A stretch of 23,707 nt of DNA from Candidatus Iainarchaeum sp. (GTDB lineage: Archaea > Iainarchaeota > Iainarchaeia > Iainarchaeales > DTGL01): the NCBI GenBank assembly GCA_017608575.1, contig JAFCFP010000013.1, positions 1 to 23,707 of the forward strand, written 5' to 3'. Below, piece by piece: positions 1-8,405 of the stretch. Both the position numbers and the translations under genes were made by a program. The notes beneath the pieces were generated by a model. It had not been told where the DNA came from and did not search any database. It worked only from the letters and a program-made list of their open reading frames with translations. Numbering within the stretch: position 1 is the first letter of the stretch; every line of letters starts with the position of its first letter.

Positions 1-2
1 TT

Positions 3-2240
3 TTCATTACCTCGGATTCCGTATTACATTTGTATCATATTGAATTCAACGAAATTCTGAAAAACTTGGAGATAAAAAAACTCTCCCCAATGCTTAAGTC
101 ATTGCTTGAATCCCTCATTTTGGAATCAACAAAACAGTACAATGGATTTAAGGACGCTGAACTAAAAGAACTGGCTCGAAGAAATACTGCCTATTTGGCT
201 GTTGCAATGAAATTGCTTGATTCAGATTATGTTGTGCCTGGCTTCGTAGAACAAGAAGTAAACAAGGAAATTGAAAGAATTAAAGCACATAAAGGCTTTT
301 TTATGAATGAATTGTTCAGCGAGGACTGTCCGCAGGAATGCATAAATTACTTTTTTCCACCATCTCAGGACAATAAATGCTCCACAGCAGTAAAAGGGCT
401 GAAAATAATGTATCAAGGCAAGCAATGGGATTCATTGGAATTGTACAGGGATGTTTGCACAAAAAAATGCTACTGCGAAGATTACTCACAGTATGTGCCC
501 CGCGGGCACTACACTGCAACAGAAGGATTGAAGCAGTACTTCAAGTCAATGATGTGGCTGGGAAGAATGACCTTTAAGGCACGCGGTGACAATTGGACAA
601 AGCAAGCTGTTTTGCTCACTGATGCAGTAAAATCAGCAAAAGCCAACTTTGAAGGAAAAGAATACAAAGCATCAGAGCTATGGAACAACATTTACAATAT
701 TACTGGCTTTTTCGCTGGCGCAAGCGATGACTTAACATTCTATGAATATGATTCTGCAGTTCAAGACCTGTTCGGGGCAGAATTCAACGAAGAAGAGAAA
801 CTAAAAGGAGAAATAAGCAATGGAATGCAGGAAAAAATTGCTTCTCTTCGCGGGCCAAAAATTTTGGGTGGATTCGAAGTTGACTTGGCTGGAAATTTAA
901 AGGATTTAACTCAGGGAATGCGGCTTATAGGGCAAAGGTATGCCATTGACTCCCATATTTTGGGAGACTTGGTTTACAAGAATGTTGGTCCCAATATTGA
1001 TTCCCCACACTACGACGAAGTGCTGGATTACTGCGTTACAACTAGTTGTTTGGGAAAACCGGTTTGCAGCAAGGAAAAGGAATTCTATTACTCTTGCCAA
1101 AACATGAATGCAGACAAACTAAAACACTGGAATGAAGTGTGCAGTTCTGCAGTTGAACTTTACTGTGGTTGCATGGGTTGCAGTGCAAAAACACCAAAGG
1201 AAGACATTGCAAAGCTTTACAGCGTATGCAGGTTCATGCCAACCGGCTTGGATGTAATGAATACATTAGGCTCAAAAAAAGCCTCACAGCTTCTGGACAA
1301 ATACTACAAAGCAGGCTATTGTGGCTACAATGAAAAAACCGCAGAGTTAAAAGGGCTTGTCAATTCCTATTCAGAGGAAAAATGGAGCGAGAACCTTTAC
1401 AATGCATGGCTTTGGATGCTTCAACCGGTTTTGGAGGAAAAACCCGTTGGCTATCCTGAATGGATGCGCTCTGAAACATGGAAAACAAAGGATTTAATAA
1501 CAGGGCTTTCAAGCTGGGCTGAATTAAGGCATGATACAATCTTGTACGTAAAGCAAAGCTATACCTGGGGTGCTGGCACAACAGAAATATCAATGCCGCC
1601 AATTGAAGCAAAATATTATGGTTACGTGGAACCAAACCCTGAATTATTTGCAAGGGCAAAATATTCTTCAGACTTTCTTTTGAGAGGACTGGAAGAAAGG
1701 GAAGTAATGACAGATGAAGTAAAGCACGCTCTTGTGAAAAGCTCGGAGATGATGGAAAGGCTTGAGAAAATAGCGGAAAAAGAGCTTGAAGGAAAAGAAT
1801 TACGCGAAGAAGAATACAACTACATTAAAAACATTGGTTCATTGTTTGACTCCATTCTCACAGAACTCGCTTCAGCGCTTACAATAACCGAAGGAACAAC
1901 AGGGCCAAATACAGTGAAAGAAACCTCACTGGAAGGAAAAGACGATGCATTCAAAACAAGCATGGTTGCAGATGTGCATACTGAAACAAACTCCAATCGC
2001 GTGCTGGAAGTTGGAACAGGCAAAACGGACTGGTTGCTGGTAGCGCACAAGGCAAAGGATGGCAGAATTGGCATTGCAATAGGGCCAATGTTTTCATATT
2101 ACGAGTTCGCGTGGCCAATGAGTGACAGGCTCACTGACGAAAAATGGCGCTCTGAAGTTTTGGACAAAATGGAAAGGCCACTGCTTTACAGTGAAACCGG
2201 AATTCCTTGCACAGAAGAAGCATATTATATAGCCAAATAG
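3..2240 (+). CDS. DUF3160 family protein, 5' end cut by window edge
   Basis: This is a protein of the uncharacterised DUF3160 family; no activity is known to me. The reading frame is open to the left edge, and its first residues (FITSDSVLHLYHIEF) match the family's early conserved segment, so the true start and any signal peptide lie outside the window and the TTG at 30 is not a real start. Other family marks follow in order: WLGRMTF, GMRLIGQRYAIDSH, the RFMPTGLDVMNTLGS segment, MVADVHT, GPMFSYYEF and SDRLTDEKWR near the C terminus. Two cysteine-rich stretches interrupt these conserved blocks (roughly bases 327-480 and 1038-1230), with about 15 cysteines in all. They suggest disulfides or a metal site and an extracellular location, but that is inference. 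The gene ends 48 bases before a permease on the same strand. I am confident of the family and have no evidence for function. Confidence 0.85.
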   Translation, partial: FITSDSVLHLYHIEFNEILKNLEIKKLSPMLKSLLESLILESTKQYNGFKDAELKELARRNTAYLAVAMKLLDSDYVVPGFVEQEVNKEIERIKAHKGFFMNELFSEDCPQECINYFFPPSQDNKCSTAVKGLKIMYQGKQWDSLELYRDVCTKKCYCEDYSQYVPRGHYTATEGLKQYFKSMMWLGRMTFKARGDNWTKQAVLLTDAVKSAKANFEGKEYKASELWNNIYNITGFFAGASDDLTFYEYDSAVQDLFGAEFNEEEKLKGEISNGMQEKIASLRGPKILGGFEVDLAGNLKDLTQGMRLIGQRYAIDSHILGDLVYKNVGPNIDSPHYDEVLDYCVTTSCLGKPVCSKEKEFYYSCQNMNADKLKHWNEVCSSAVELYCGCMGCSAKTPKEDIAKLYSVCRFMPTGLDVMNTLGSKKASQLLDKYYKAGYCGYNEKTAELKGLVNSYSEEKWSENLYNAWLWMLQPVLEEKPVGYPEWMRSETWKTKDLITGLSSWAELRHDTILYVKQSYTWGAGTTEISMPPIEAKYYGYVEPNPELFARAKYSSDFLLRGLEEREVMTDEVKHALVKSSEMMERLEKIAEKELEGKELREEEYNYIKNIGSLFDSILTELASALTITEGTTGPNTVKETSLEGKDDAFKTSMVADVHTETNSNRVLEVGTGKTDWLLVAHKAKDGRIGIAIGPMFSYYEFAWPMSDRLTDEKWRSEVLDKMERPLLYSETGIPCTEEAYYIAK

Positions 2241-2288
2241 CGCAAAACAGTTGCAAAGAATTAAAAATTGCAGGGCAGTAATTCTTTA

Positions 2289-3539
2289 ATGCCATTGAAA
2301 AGAAAGCTCTCGCTTTGGGAGGTAACGCTTTGTGGCATTGGAATAATTTTAGGCGCTGGAATATATGCACTAATTGGAGAGGGCGCAGCATTCGCTCAAA
2401 ACGCTGTATGGCTCAGCTTTGTGGCTGGAGCAATAATTGTTGCATTAACTGGTTTGAGCTATGCTGAACTTTCCTCAATGTATCCAAAAGCTGGAGCAGA
2501 ATACGAGTATGCAACACAAGCTTTTGGCAAGCGCATGGCTTTCTTCACTGGCTGGCTTGTAATATTTGCATCCATTATGGGCGCAACAACGGTTGCAATT
2601 GGTTTTGGAAATTATTTCAGTGCATTTTTTGGAATTAATTGGTTGTTCGGAGCTGTATTGATTATTCTGCTTTCAACAATTGTTCTCTTGACTGGAGTGC
2701 AGCAATCAGCACGAATGGGAGCAATAATTACATTAATTGAAGCATTTGGCTTAATTTTTATTATTTTTATTGGATTGCCATTTGCAGTAAACCTTCGCTT
2801 TTTACAACTTCCAAAAATTAGTGGAATTCTAAGCGGTGCAGTAATAGTGTTCTTTGCTTTTTTGGGCTTTGAGGAAATCGTGCGATTAGCGGAAGAAACA
2901 AAGAACGCAGAAAAAACAATTCCACGCTCTCTCATTCTTGCTTTAATGATTTCAACCATTTTGTACGTATTGGTTGCGATTGCTGCAGTCAGTGCTGTAA
3001 ACTGGCAGGAATTAGCTGTTTCAGGAAGCCCGCTTGCATTAGTAGCGAAAAACATTGCTGGAAAAAAAGCCTTTTCAATGCTTGCAGTAATTGCTCTTTT
3101 TTCAACAGCAAACACAGTGCTTTTGGTCATGCTTGCTGCTTCAAGGCTATTGTATGGCATAAGTGAAAGACACGCATTGCCAAATGCTTTGAGAAAAACT
3201 TCAAAAAAAGGCGTTCCATGGATTGCAGTGCTTGCCACAACAGTGCTTTCACTGGCATTCCTTTCAATTGGAAGAATTGGGTTTGTTGCAAGTGCAGTCA
3301 ATTTTGCATTGTTTTTAATATTCATTATTATGAATCTTTCAATCATAAAACTGCGCTTTTCAAAACCAAAAACAAGAAGACCTTTTAAGGTGCCAATTGC
3401 AATTGGAAAAATTCCAATGCTGCCAGTGCTTGGAATAATCTTCACACTTGTGTTAATTGCAAGCATTGAATTGCCAGTGCTTTTAATTGGTTTAACAGTG
3501 AGTGTGCTTGGGGCAATAATTGCAATGGTTTTTGAGTGA
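2289..3539 (+). CDS. APC superfamily amino-acid permease
   Basis: This is a secondary transporter of the amino acid-polyamine-organocation superfamily, expected in the cytoplasmic membrane with about 12 helices over 416 residues, a typical length. The unwound first helix carries the signature GIGIILGAGIYALIG. The AELSSMYPKAGAEYEYA segment follows helix 2. The helix-6 region shows FFAFLGFEEIVRLAEETKN followed by AEKTIPRSL, the classic cationic amino-acid transporter-like motif. I chose the ATG at 2289 rather than the in-frame TTG at 2268 because the family N terminus (MPLKRKLSLWEV) begins there. Substrate cannot be read from sequence. Its closeness to the aromatic aminotransferase/IorAB operon makes amino-acid uptake for that pathway plausible, but two unrelated membrane genes and a convergent small gene lie between, so no operon link is shown. 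Confidence 0.9.
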   Translation: MPLKRKLSLWEVTLCGIGIILGAGIYALIGEGAAFAQNAVWLSFVAGAIIVALTGLSYAELSSMYPKAGAEYEYATQAFGKRMAFFTGWLVIFASIMGATTVAIGFGNYFSAFFGINWLFGAVLIILLSTIVLLTGVQQSARMGAIITLIEAFGLIFIIFIGLPFAVNLRFLQLPKISGILSGAVIVFFAFLGFEEIVRLAEETKNAEKTIPRSLILALMISTILYVLVAIAAVSAVNWQELAVSGSPLALVAKNIAGKKAFSMLAVIALFSTANTVLLVMLAASRLLYGISERHALPNALRKTSKKGVPWIAVLATTVLSLAFLSIGRIGFVASAVNFALFLIFIIMNLSIIKLRFSKPKTRRPFKVPIAIGKIPMLPVLGIIFTLVLIASIELPVLLIGLTVSVLGAIIAMVFE

Positions 3540-3583
3540 GGAAAATATTTAATTATTTCTTAAAATAATTTGGTTGATTTTTT

Positions 3584-4132
3584 GTGGAAAAAAAATGGAA
3601 ATATTTAACAGGCTTGCTTTTCTGCAATGCATACAGGCTATTGCGTGTGATTCCAAACAATGACCCAGTAATGGGTTTTACTCTGCCTCTTGCTCGCAGT
3701 GGAAAATGGTGGCATTCATTTCTTTTCCCTGCAACAGCAATGGTTTCATTTGATTTTTTAACTGGCAAAATTGGAATATGGACTGCTGGAACTGCATTGG
3801 CATATGGCTTAATTGGAGTGCTTTTTTACAAGTACTTTAAGGGAAAGAAAAAAGTGAAATTGAAAACATATGCAAAAGCCAGTGTTTTTGGAGTGCTTTT
3901 GTTTGATTTTTTAACTGGCGTGGTTATGAGTTCTTATATTTTTGAAATGCCTTTCACTGTTGCATTCATTGGACAAATTCCATTCACTGCACTGCATTTG
4001 GCAAGCGCAACATTTTTCACTTTGGTGCTTGCTCCAGTTTTGGATCCACAGATTGCACTGGAAGTGAATGAACATATTTCAATTCTGGAGCAAAAAATTA
4101 AAAACTTCAATAATGCATTGGAGGCAATTTAA
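3584..4132 (+). CDS. Small polytopic membrane protein, possibly ECF S-component-like
   Basis: This 182-residue protein has about four or five hydrophobic segments and a short charged C-terminal tail (EVNEHISILEQKIKNFNNALE) that could form a coiled coil. The N-terminal half carries RLLRVIPNNDPVMGF, and the phrase FDFLTG occurs twice (near residues 57 and 107), which suggests an internal duplication. This arrangement resembles small membrane proteins of the DUF6580/ECF substrate-binding type, but the likeness is weak and I do not assign a substrate. The start is a GTG at 3584; the nearby ATG at 3595 is out of frame. An AT-rich TATA-like tract (3559-3570) lies about 20 bases upstream, consistent with a leaderless or nearly leaderless message. 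It is followed after 25 bases by another membrane protein and may be co-transcribed with it. Confidence 0.7.
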   Translation: MEKKWKYLTGLLFCNAYRLLRVIPNNDPVMGFTLPLARSGKWWHSFLFPATAMVSFDFLTGKIGIWTAGTALAYGLIGVLFYKYFKGKKKVKLKTYAKASVFGVLLFDFLTGVVMSSYIFEMPFTVAFIGQIPFTALHLASATFFTLVLAPVLDPQIALEVNEHISILEQKIKNFNNALEAI

Positions 4133-4157
4133 TAAAAATTGAAGGAAGTGAAAAAAA

Positions 4158-4784
4158 ATGAATATTACTAAAAGAACAATAGACATACTTGCAATATTAT
4201 ACATAATTATTGTTTTGGGTTTGATTTTTTTCAACTTGGAAGAATTTATTGCATTAACTGTTGCGTTCCCACTACAAATGGGTTTTTTGAAACTAGGAGC
4301 ATTAGCCACGTTTGGTGAATTAGTGAAAATTCGCAGAACAACAGGAAAATGGGATTTCAGAGATTGGCCATTAAAATTCATTGTATGGGGCTTGTTTGGA
4401 GTGTGGTTCACTTGGGTTTTTGCATTGTTTGCTGCTGGAACAATAGCAATAATTAAAAAAGGGCTTTGGCTTGACTTGGGTTCTGTGTTCACTGCTTTTT
4501 CAACAAGCTTGTTCATGAATTTGCTTGCATTGTACGCTTGGCCAATGATGTTAGTGCACGAATACTGCAATAAAGTTATTGAAAAGAAAAAACTTGTTTC
4601 ATTCGTTGAATTCGGTGAAAAACTGGACAAAAAAACCTGGTTTAGGTTCATTCCATTGACAATAGTGTTTTTTTGGCTGCCAGCTCACACTATTACTTTT
4701 ATGTTGCCCGAGGAATTCCGCGTTTTAATGGCTGCTCTTTTATCAATTGCATTAGGGTTTATTTTAACAATTAAAAAGAAATAG
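4158..4784 (+). CDS. Polytopic membrane protein of unknown function
   Basis: I do not recognise a named family. The 208 residues contain about five hydrophobic segments: one at the N terminus (residues 9-25), one near 30-50, a pair around 75-110, one near 118-135 and a C-terminal pair ending in LSIALGFILTIKKK. Between the second and third lies a conserved-looking polar loop, GELVKIRRTTGKWDFRDW. Later come YAWPMMLVHEY and FFWLPAHTITFMLPEEFRV, in which His, Glu and Pro sit inside membrane-proximal segments. Such residues suggest a real function rather than a structural role, but which one is unknown. A GGAAG ribosome-binding sequence precedes the ATG. The gene ends one base before the end of the convergent small gene on the other strand. 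Confidence 0.75.
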   Translation: MNITKRTIDILAILYIIIVLGLIFFNLEEFIALTVAFPLQMGFLKLGALATFGELVKIRRTTGKWDFRDWPLKFIVWGLFGVWFTWVFALFAAGTIAIIKKGLWLDLGSVFTAFSTSLFMNLLALYAWPMMLVHEYCNKVIEKKKLVSFVEFGEKLDKKTWFRFIPLTIVFFWLPAHTITFMLPEEFRVLMAALLSIALGFILTIKKK

Positions 4785-4785
4785 T

Positions 4786-5001
4786 TCACCATTTTCGTAT
4801 AAGGTTGTTGGTTTGCTTCATTATAACGCGGAGCTCTTTAATCTGTGCACTTATTCTTTCCCTCTTTAATGGATCTTTTTCTCTTTCAAGCTTTCTCTTA
4901 AGTTTTGCCATTGATTTCCTTAAAACATGCAATTGGTGAAGCGCATGACTTTCTTGAGGGGAACGCCTGCGAGAAAACCTTTTCTTAGATCGTTTAGCCA
5001 T
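4786..5001 (-). CDS. Small basic coiled-coil protein, unknown
   Basis: This 71-residue protein is strongly basic. Its N terminus (MAKRSKKRFSRRR) is followed by a predicted long amphipathic helix rich in Lys, Arg, Leu and Glu. The composition suggests binding to nucleic acid or ribosomes, but I recognise no family. It looks like a real gene because it has its own ATG. A TATA-like box (reverse complement of 5022-5032, reading GCTTAAAAAAG) is centred about 26 bases before the start, the spacing expected for a leaderless archaeal transcript. The reading frame also fills exactly the gap between two convergent or divergent genes. It is divergent from the aminotransferase operon and ends against the membrane gene on the other strand. 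Confidence 0.65.
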   Translation of the reverse strand: MAKRSKKRFSRRRSPQESHALHQLHVLRKSMAKLKRKLEREKDPLKRERISAQIKELRVIMKQTNNLIRKW

Positions 5002-5021
5002 AAATTAAAAAAACGCCAAAT

Positions 5022-5051
5022 CTTTTTTAAGCTTTAGCTGGCTTAAATTTT
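5022..5051. promoter_or_regulatory. Divergent TATA-like promoter pair
   Basis: Two TATA-like boxes lie back to back between the small basic gene and the aminotransferase operon. The left one reads GCTTAAAAAAG on the minus strand (5032-5022), centred about 26 bases from the ATG at 5001. The right one reads GCTTAAATTTT on the plus strand (5041-5051). It is about 36 bases from the ATG at 5082, leaving a leader of about 10 bases that includes a GGAG. Assignment rests on sequence and spacing only. Confidence 0.4.
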
Positions 5052-5081
5052 CCATTACTTGTTTCCAACTGGAGTTTTAAA

Positions 5082-6254
5082 ATGCCCATAGCGCACTACA
5101 TTGAAAAAGCAGAAAAGGATTCCTCTTGGATTAGGCGAATGTTTTCGCTGGGAATGGAAATGAAAAAAGAACACCCGGGCAAAAAAATTGTGGATTTTTC
5201 CCTTGGAAATCCGCATTTGAATCCACCAAATGAATTCATTTCCGCACTCAAAGAACATGCAAGTGACAAAGACATTCATCGTTACATGCCAAACGCTGGC
5301 TTTCCTGAAGTGAGAGAAAAAATTGCAGAATGGCTGGAAAAAAAATTCAGCATTCCATTCCAAAAAGAACACATTACAATGACTGTTGGAGCAGCTGGTG
5401 CAATGAATACAGTGCTAAAAACAGTGCTTAATCCGAAAGAAGAAGTTTTATTACTTGAGCCCTGGTTTTGTGAGTACAAATTTTACGTGGAAAACCACAA
5501 CGGAAGAGTGCAAGTGGCAAAAACAAAGGAAAACTTTGATTTTGACTTCAATGAATTAGAAGAAAAAATTACAGCCAACACCAGAGCAGTAATCATTAAC
5601 TCTCCGAACAATCCAACTGGAAAAGTCTACAAAGAAAAAGATTTAAAGGAATTCGCTGAATTTCTGAGAGAAAAACAGGAAAAATTCAATTCACAGATTT
5701 ACGTGCTTTCAGACGAACCATACCGAGAAATTATTTTTGAAGGAAAAAAAATTGCTCCAAGCATTTGCTCTTATTATGAGAACTCCTTTATGGTTTACTC
5801 TTGGTCCAAAAGCCTTAACTTGCCCGGAGAACGAATTGGTTATATTGCAGCGCATCCGGAAATTGATGATAAAAGAATTTATCAAAAACTGGCTTTCAGC
5901 AACAGAATACTTGGATTTGTTAACGCTCCAGCGTTAATGCAAAAAGCCGTTGCAGATGTGTTGAATTTGACAGTGAATGTTTCCATTTACAAAAAAAACC
6001 GCGATATTATTAGCACTGAATTGAAAAAAGCAGGCTATGAATTCACTGAACCACAGGGAACGTTTTATTTCTTTCCAAAAAGTCCATTGGAAAACGAATT
6101 GGAATTCATTGAAGCAGCGGCAAAAAAACTCGTGCTTGTTACGCCTGGAAGGGGCTTTGGAAGAAAAGGCTATTTTAGGATTTCTTATGCAATAAGCAGT
6201 GAAGAAATAAAAGCAGGATTGCAAAAACTCACCGAATTAATGGAGGAAATTTGA
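5082..6254 (+). CDS. PLP-dependent class I/II aminotransferase, probably aromatic
   Basis: This is a fold-type I pyridoxal-phosphate aminotransferase of 390 residues, the usual family length. Visible motifs are YMPNAGFPEVRE near the N terminus, SPNNPTGKVY (from residue 174, with the substrate-contacting Asn), SDEPY (Asp211 and Tyr214 contact the cofactor) and SWSKSLNLPGERIGY, in which Lys243 is the Schiff-base lysine. Near the C terminus FRISYA carries the arginine that binds the substrate carboxylate. The family interconverts amino acids and 2-oxo acids. Because the stop codon lies directly against the start of iorA, I infer aromatic substrates (Phe, Tyr or Trp to the aryl-pyruvate), although an alanine or aspartate aminotransferase cannot be excluded from motifs alone. 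The start ATG follows GGAG. It is the first gene of a three-gene operon. Confidence 0.9.
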   Translation: MPIAHYIEKAEKDSSWIRRMFSLGMEMKKEHPGKKIVDFSLGNPHLNPPNEFISALKEHASDKDIHRYMPNAGFPEVREKIAEWLEKKFSIPFQKEHITMTVGAAGAMNTVLKTVLNPKEEVLLLEPWFCEYKFYVENHNGRVQVAKTKENFDFDFNELEEKITANTRAVIINSPNNPTGKVYKEKDLKEFAEFLREKQEKFNSQIYVLSDEPYREIIFEGKKIAPSICSYYENSFMVYSWSKSLNLPGERIGYIAAHPEIDDKRIYQKLAFSNRILGFVNAPALMQKAVADVLNLTVNVSIYKKNRDIISTELKKAGYEFTEPQGTFYFFPKSPLENELEFIEAAAKKLVLVTPGRGFGRKGYFRISYAISSEEIKAGLQKLTELMEEI

Positions 6255-7829
6255 ATGAAAAAAGAAATCGTATTAGGTGATGAAGCCCTTGCGCTGGGAG
6301 CAATTGATGCTGGAATTTCCTGCGCTTTTGCTTACCCTGGCACTCCAAGCACTGAAATAACCGACTTTTTAATTGCAAAAAAAAACGAATTTGGAATTCA
6401 AGCAGAATGGTGTGCTAATGAAAAAACCGCTTTTGAAGCCGCGCTCGGTGCCTCTTTTGCGGGCAAGCGGGCGCTTGTTTCAATGAAGCACGTTGGATTG
6501 AATGTGGCAGCGGATGCCTTCATGAATTCTGCAATTTCTGGCATTAAAGGCGGCTTGGTTTTGGCAGTAGCTGATGATCCAAGCATGCATTCCTCGCAGA
6601 ACGAACAGGACTCACGTTATTATGCGGAGTTTGCAAAAATTTTTTGCTTAGAGCCAAGAAATGCACAGGAATGCTATGAGTTCACGTGCAAAGCATTTGA
6701 TTTATCAGAGGAATTGGGCATTCCTGTAATGGTTCGCTTGGTGACAAGAATTGCTCACACACGGGAAGAAATTGAACGCAGAGAGAGACGCGCTCAAAAC
6801 AAGCTTGATGAAGAAATGAAATGGAATGAATGGGTTTTATTGCCGGGAAATGCACGCATTCAATTCAAAAAACTATTGGAAAAACAATCCTTGCTTGAAA
6901 AAAAGTCCACTCAATTCATTGAAATGAAAAAAGGAACTGGAAAAGGAGTGATTTGTGCTGGCAATGCAATCAATTATTTTATGGAAGTTGACTCGGGTAA
7001 AACCCCTTTTCTTAAAATTTCCGCTTATCCCCTGCCAATGGAAAAAATAAAAGAATTCGTCAAAGAATTAAACGAAATAATAATTCTTGAAGATGGCTAT
7101 CCATTTATAGAAGAAAGACTCAAAGGAATGCTTGAAGCAAGTGGAAAAAAAGTAAAAGGAAAGCTTTCAGGATTAATTCCGTTAAGCGGTGAATTGACAC
7201 CTGAAAGCACCAAAAAAGCACTGGGTTTGGCTGTGAAAATTCCATTTTCCGTTGAAACTGAATTTATTGTTGGAAGGCCACCGCAGCCCTGCAATGGTTG
7301 TCCGCATGTTGACTTATTCAATGCATTGAATGAAGCCGTGCAAGAGCAAAAAAATGCAATGGTTTTTGGAGACATTGGCTGTTATACGCTTGGAGCACTA
7401 AAACCATTAAATGCAATAAATTCATGTATTGACATGGGTTCTTCAGTGAATTTAGCGCGTGGAGCATCAATTGCAGGGACAAAAACAGCAATAGGAGTAA
7501 TTGGCGATTCCACTTTTGTGCATAGTGGAATGCCTGCACTAGCAGAAGCAGCCAAGCGCAAATCAAACATGACACTTATAATTTTGGACAACAGCACTGT
7601 TGCAATGACTGGTGGTCAAGAAACAATAGCAAAAGGCAAGGAATTAATGCACATATGTGAAGGCTTGGGCGTGGAAAAAGAACACATTAAAGTAATCAAT
7701 CCATTGCCTTCAAAGCATGCTGAAAATGTTGAAGTAATAAAAAAAGAAATTTCATTCAATGGCTTAAGTGTTATAATTTCAAAGCGCGCATGCATTCAAA
7801 TACTTAAAAGGCTGGCGAAAAAGAAATGA
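6255..7829 (+). CDS. iorA: Indolepyruvate ferredoxin oxidoreductase alpha subunit, lacking the ferredoxin domain
   Basis: This is the thiamine-diphosphate subunit that, with IorB, oxidatively decarboxylates aryl-pyruvates to aryl-acetyl-CoA using ferredoxin. The N-terminal pyrimidine-binding domain shows LGDEALALGAIDAGI, AYPGTPSTEI and the ALVSMKHVGLNVAAD segment. The C-terminal diphosphate-binding domain shows CNGCPH (Cys346, Cys349), FGDIGCYTLG (from about residue 371), GDSTFVHSGMPAL and LDNSTVAMTGGQ, all typical of IorA. The protein stops at 524 residues with IISKRACIQILKRLAKKK. Characterised archaeal IorA proteins run to about 600-650 residues and end in a cysteine-rich domain holding two 4Fe-4S clusters. 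None is present here, and iorB begins within the stop codon, so there is no hidden extension. GGAGG precedes the ATG. Confidence 0.92.
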   Translation: MKKEIVLGDEALALGAIDAGISCAFAYPGTPSTEITDFLIAKKNEFGIQAEWCANEKTAFEAALGASFAGKRALVSMKHVGLNVAADAFMNSAISGIKGGLVLAVADDPSMHSSQNEQDSRYYAEFAKIFCLEPRNAQECYEFTCKAFDLSEELGIPVMVRLVTRIAHTREEIERRERRAQNKLDEEMKWNEWVLLPGNARIQFKKLLEKQSLLEKKSTQFIEMKKGTGKGVICAGNAINYFMEVDSGKTPFLKISAYPLPMEKIKEFVKELNEIIILEDGYPFIEERLKGMLEASGKKVKGKLSGLIPLSGELTPESTKKALGLAVKIPFSVETEFIVGRPPQPCNGCPHVDLFNALNEAVQEQKNAMVFGDIGCYTLGALKPLNAINSCIDMGSSVNLARGASIAGTKTAIGVIGDSTFVHSGMPALAEAAKRKSNMTLIILDNSTVAMTGGQETIAKGKELMHICEGLGVEKEHIKVINPLPSKHAENVEVIKKEISFNGLSVIISKRACIQILKRLAKKK

Positions 7830-8389
7830 AGAAAAACATTTTAATCTGCGGCGTGGGCGGGCAGGGCGTGCTGACAATTGCAAAAATAATAGTAATGGCA
7901 GCGCAAAGTCAAGGAATAAAATTCAAGCAAAACGAAGTTCATGGCATGAGCCAAAGAGGCGGTTCAGTGTATGTGCACTTGCGTTTGTCTGATTCAGAAA
8001 TATTTTCACCCATTATTCCCAAGGGGAAAGCGGATATTGTTCTTGCGCTTGAGCCAATGGAGGCACTGCGCTATGCGCCTTTTTTGTCCCGTGAAGGGCT
8101 GTTTGTTTCAAGTTCCGCTCAATTGAAGAATATTGAATACGATTATGGGAAAACAATTGAAAAAATCCGCGAGTTGGGGGGAAAGCTTTTGGATTCCAAA
8201 AAACTGGCAGAGAAAGCCGGCAATGCTCTTACTGAAAACGTTGTATTGCTTGGTGCAATAAGCAAAAAACTTGGATTTAAAGAAAACACTTTAAGGAAAG
8301 CTCTAATAAAAGCATTTGGTTCCAAAGAAAAAAGCATTCTTTCCACTAACCTTAAAGCATTCGAGCTTGGAAAAAACGCTCTTTTATAA
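7826..8389 (+). CDS. iorB: Indolepyruvate ferredoxin oxidoreductase beta subunit
   Basis: This 187-residue protein is the gamma-type domain partner of IorA in the 2-oxoacid:ferredoxin oxidoreductase superfamily, near the family's usual length. The N terminus has the glycine-rich GVGGQGVLTIAKII motif, followed by NEVHGMSQRGGSVYVHLR, the hallmark of the subunit, and ALEPMEALRY. It starts in an ATGA overlap with the end of iorA, so translation of the two is probably coupled and yields equal amounts. It ends 16 bases before the convergent acyl-CoA ligase gene. No iron-sulfur motif is present, so it does not supply the clusters missing from IorA. Confidence 0.93.
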   Translation: MKKNILICGVGGQGVLTIAKIIVMAAQSQGIKFKQNEVHGMSQRGGSVYVHLRLSDSEIFSPIIPKGKADIVLALEPMEALRYAPFLSREGLFVSSSAQLKNIEYDYGKTIEKIRELGGKLLDSKKLAEKAGNALTENVVLLGAISKKLGFKENTLRKALIKAFGSKEKSILSTNLKAFELGKNALL

Positions 8390-8405
8390 AAAAATTCAAA
8401 GAAAT

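Noticed and set aside
30..32. TTG at 30 as the start of the DUF3160 gene
   Set aside because: The frame is open to the left edge and the residues before it (FITSDSVLH) belong to a conserved family block, so the gene begins outside the window.
2612..3466. A 284-codon open frame on the minus strand opposite the permease
   Set aside because: It is the mirror of a hydrophobic, AT-rich gene; the translation is low in recognisable motifs, has no ribosome-binding site or promoter, and the plus-strand permease is unambiguous.
4079..4651. A 190-codon minus-strand frame opposite the second small membrane gene
   Set aside because: It overlaps almost all of a plausible membrane protein and the end of another, and its residues look like the reverse of hydrophobic codons.
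7800..7900. A frameshift hiding the missing IorA ferredoxin domain
   Set aside because: No frame here shows the cysteine pattern of a 4Fe-4S domain, and iorB begins at the stop with an intact N terminus.
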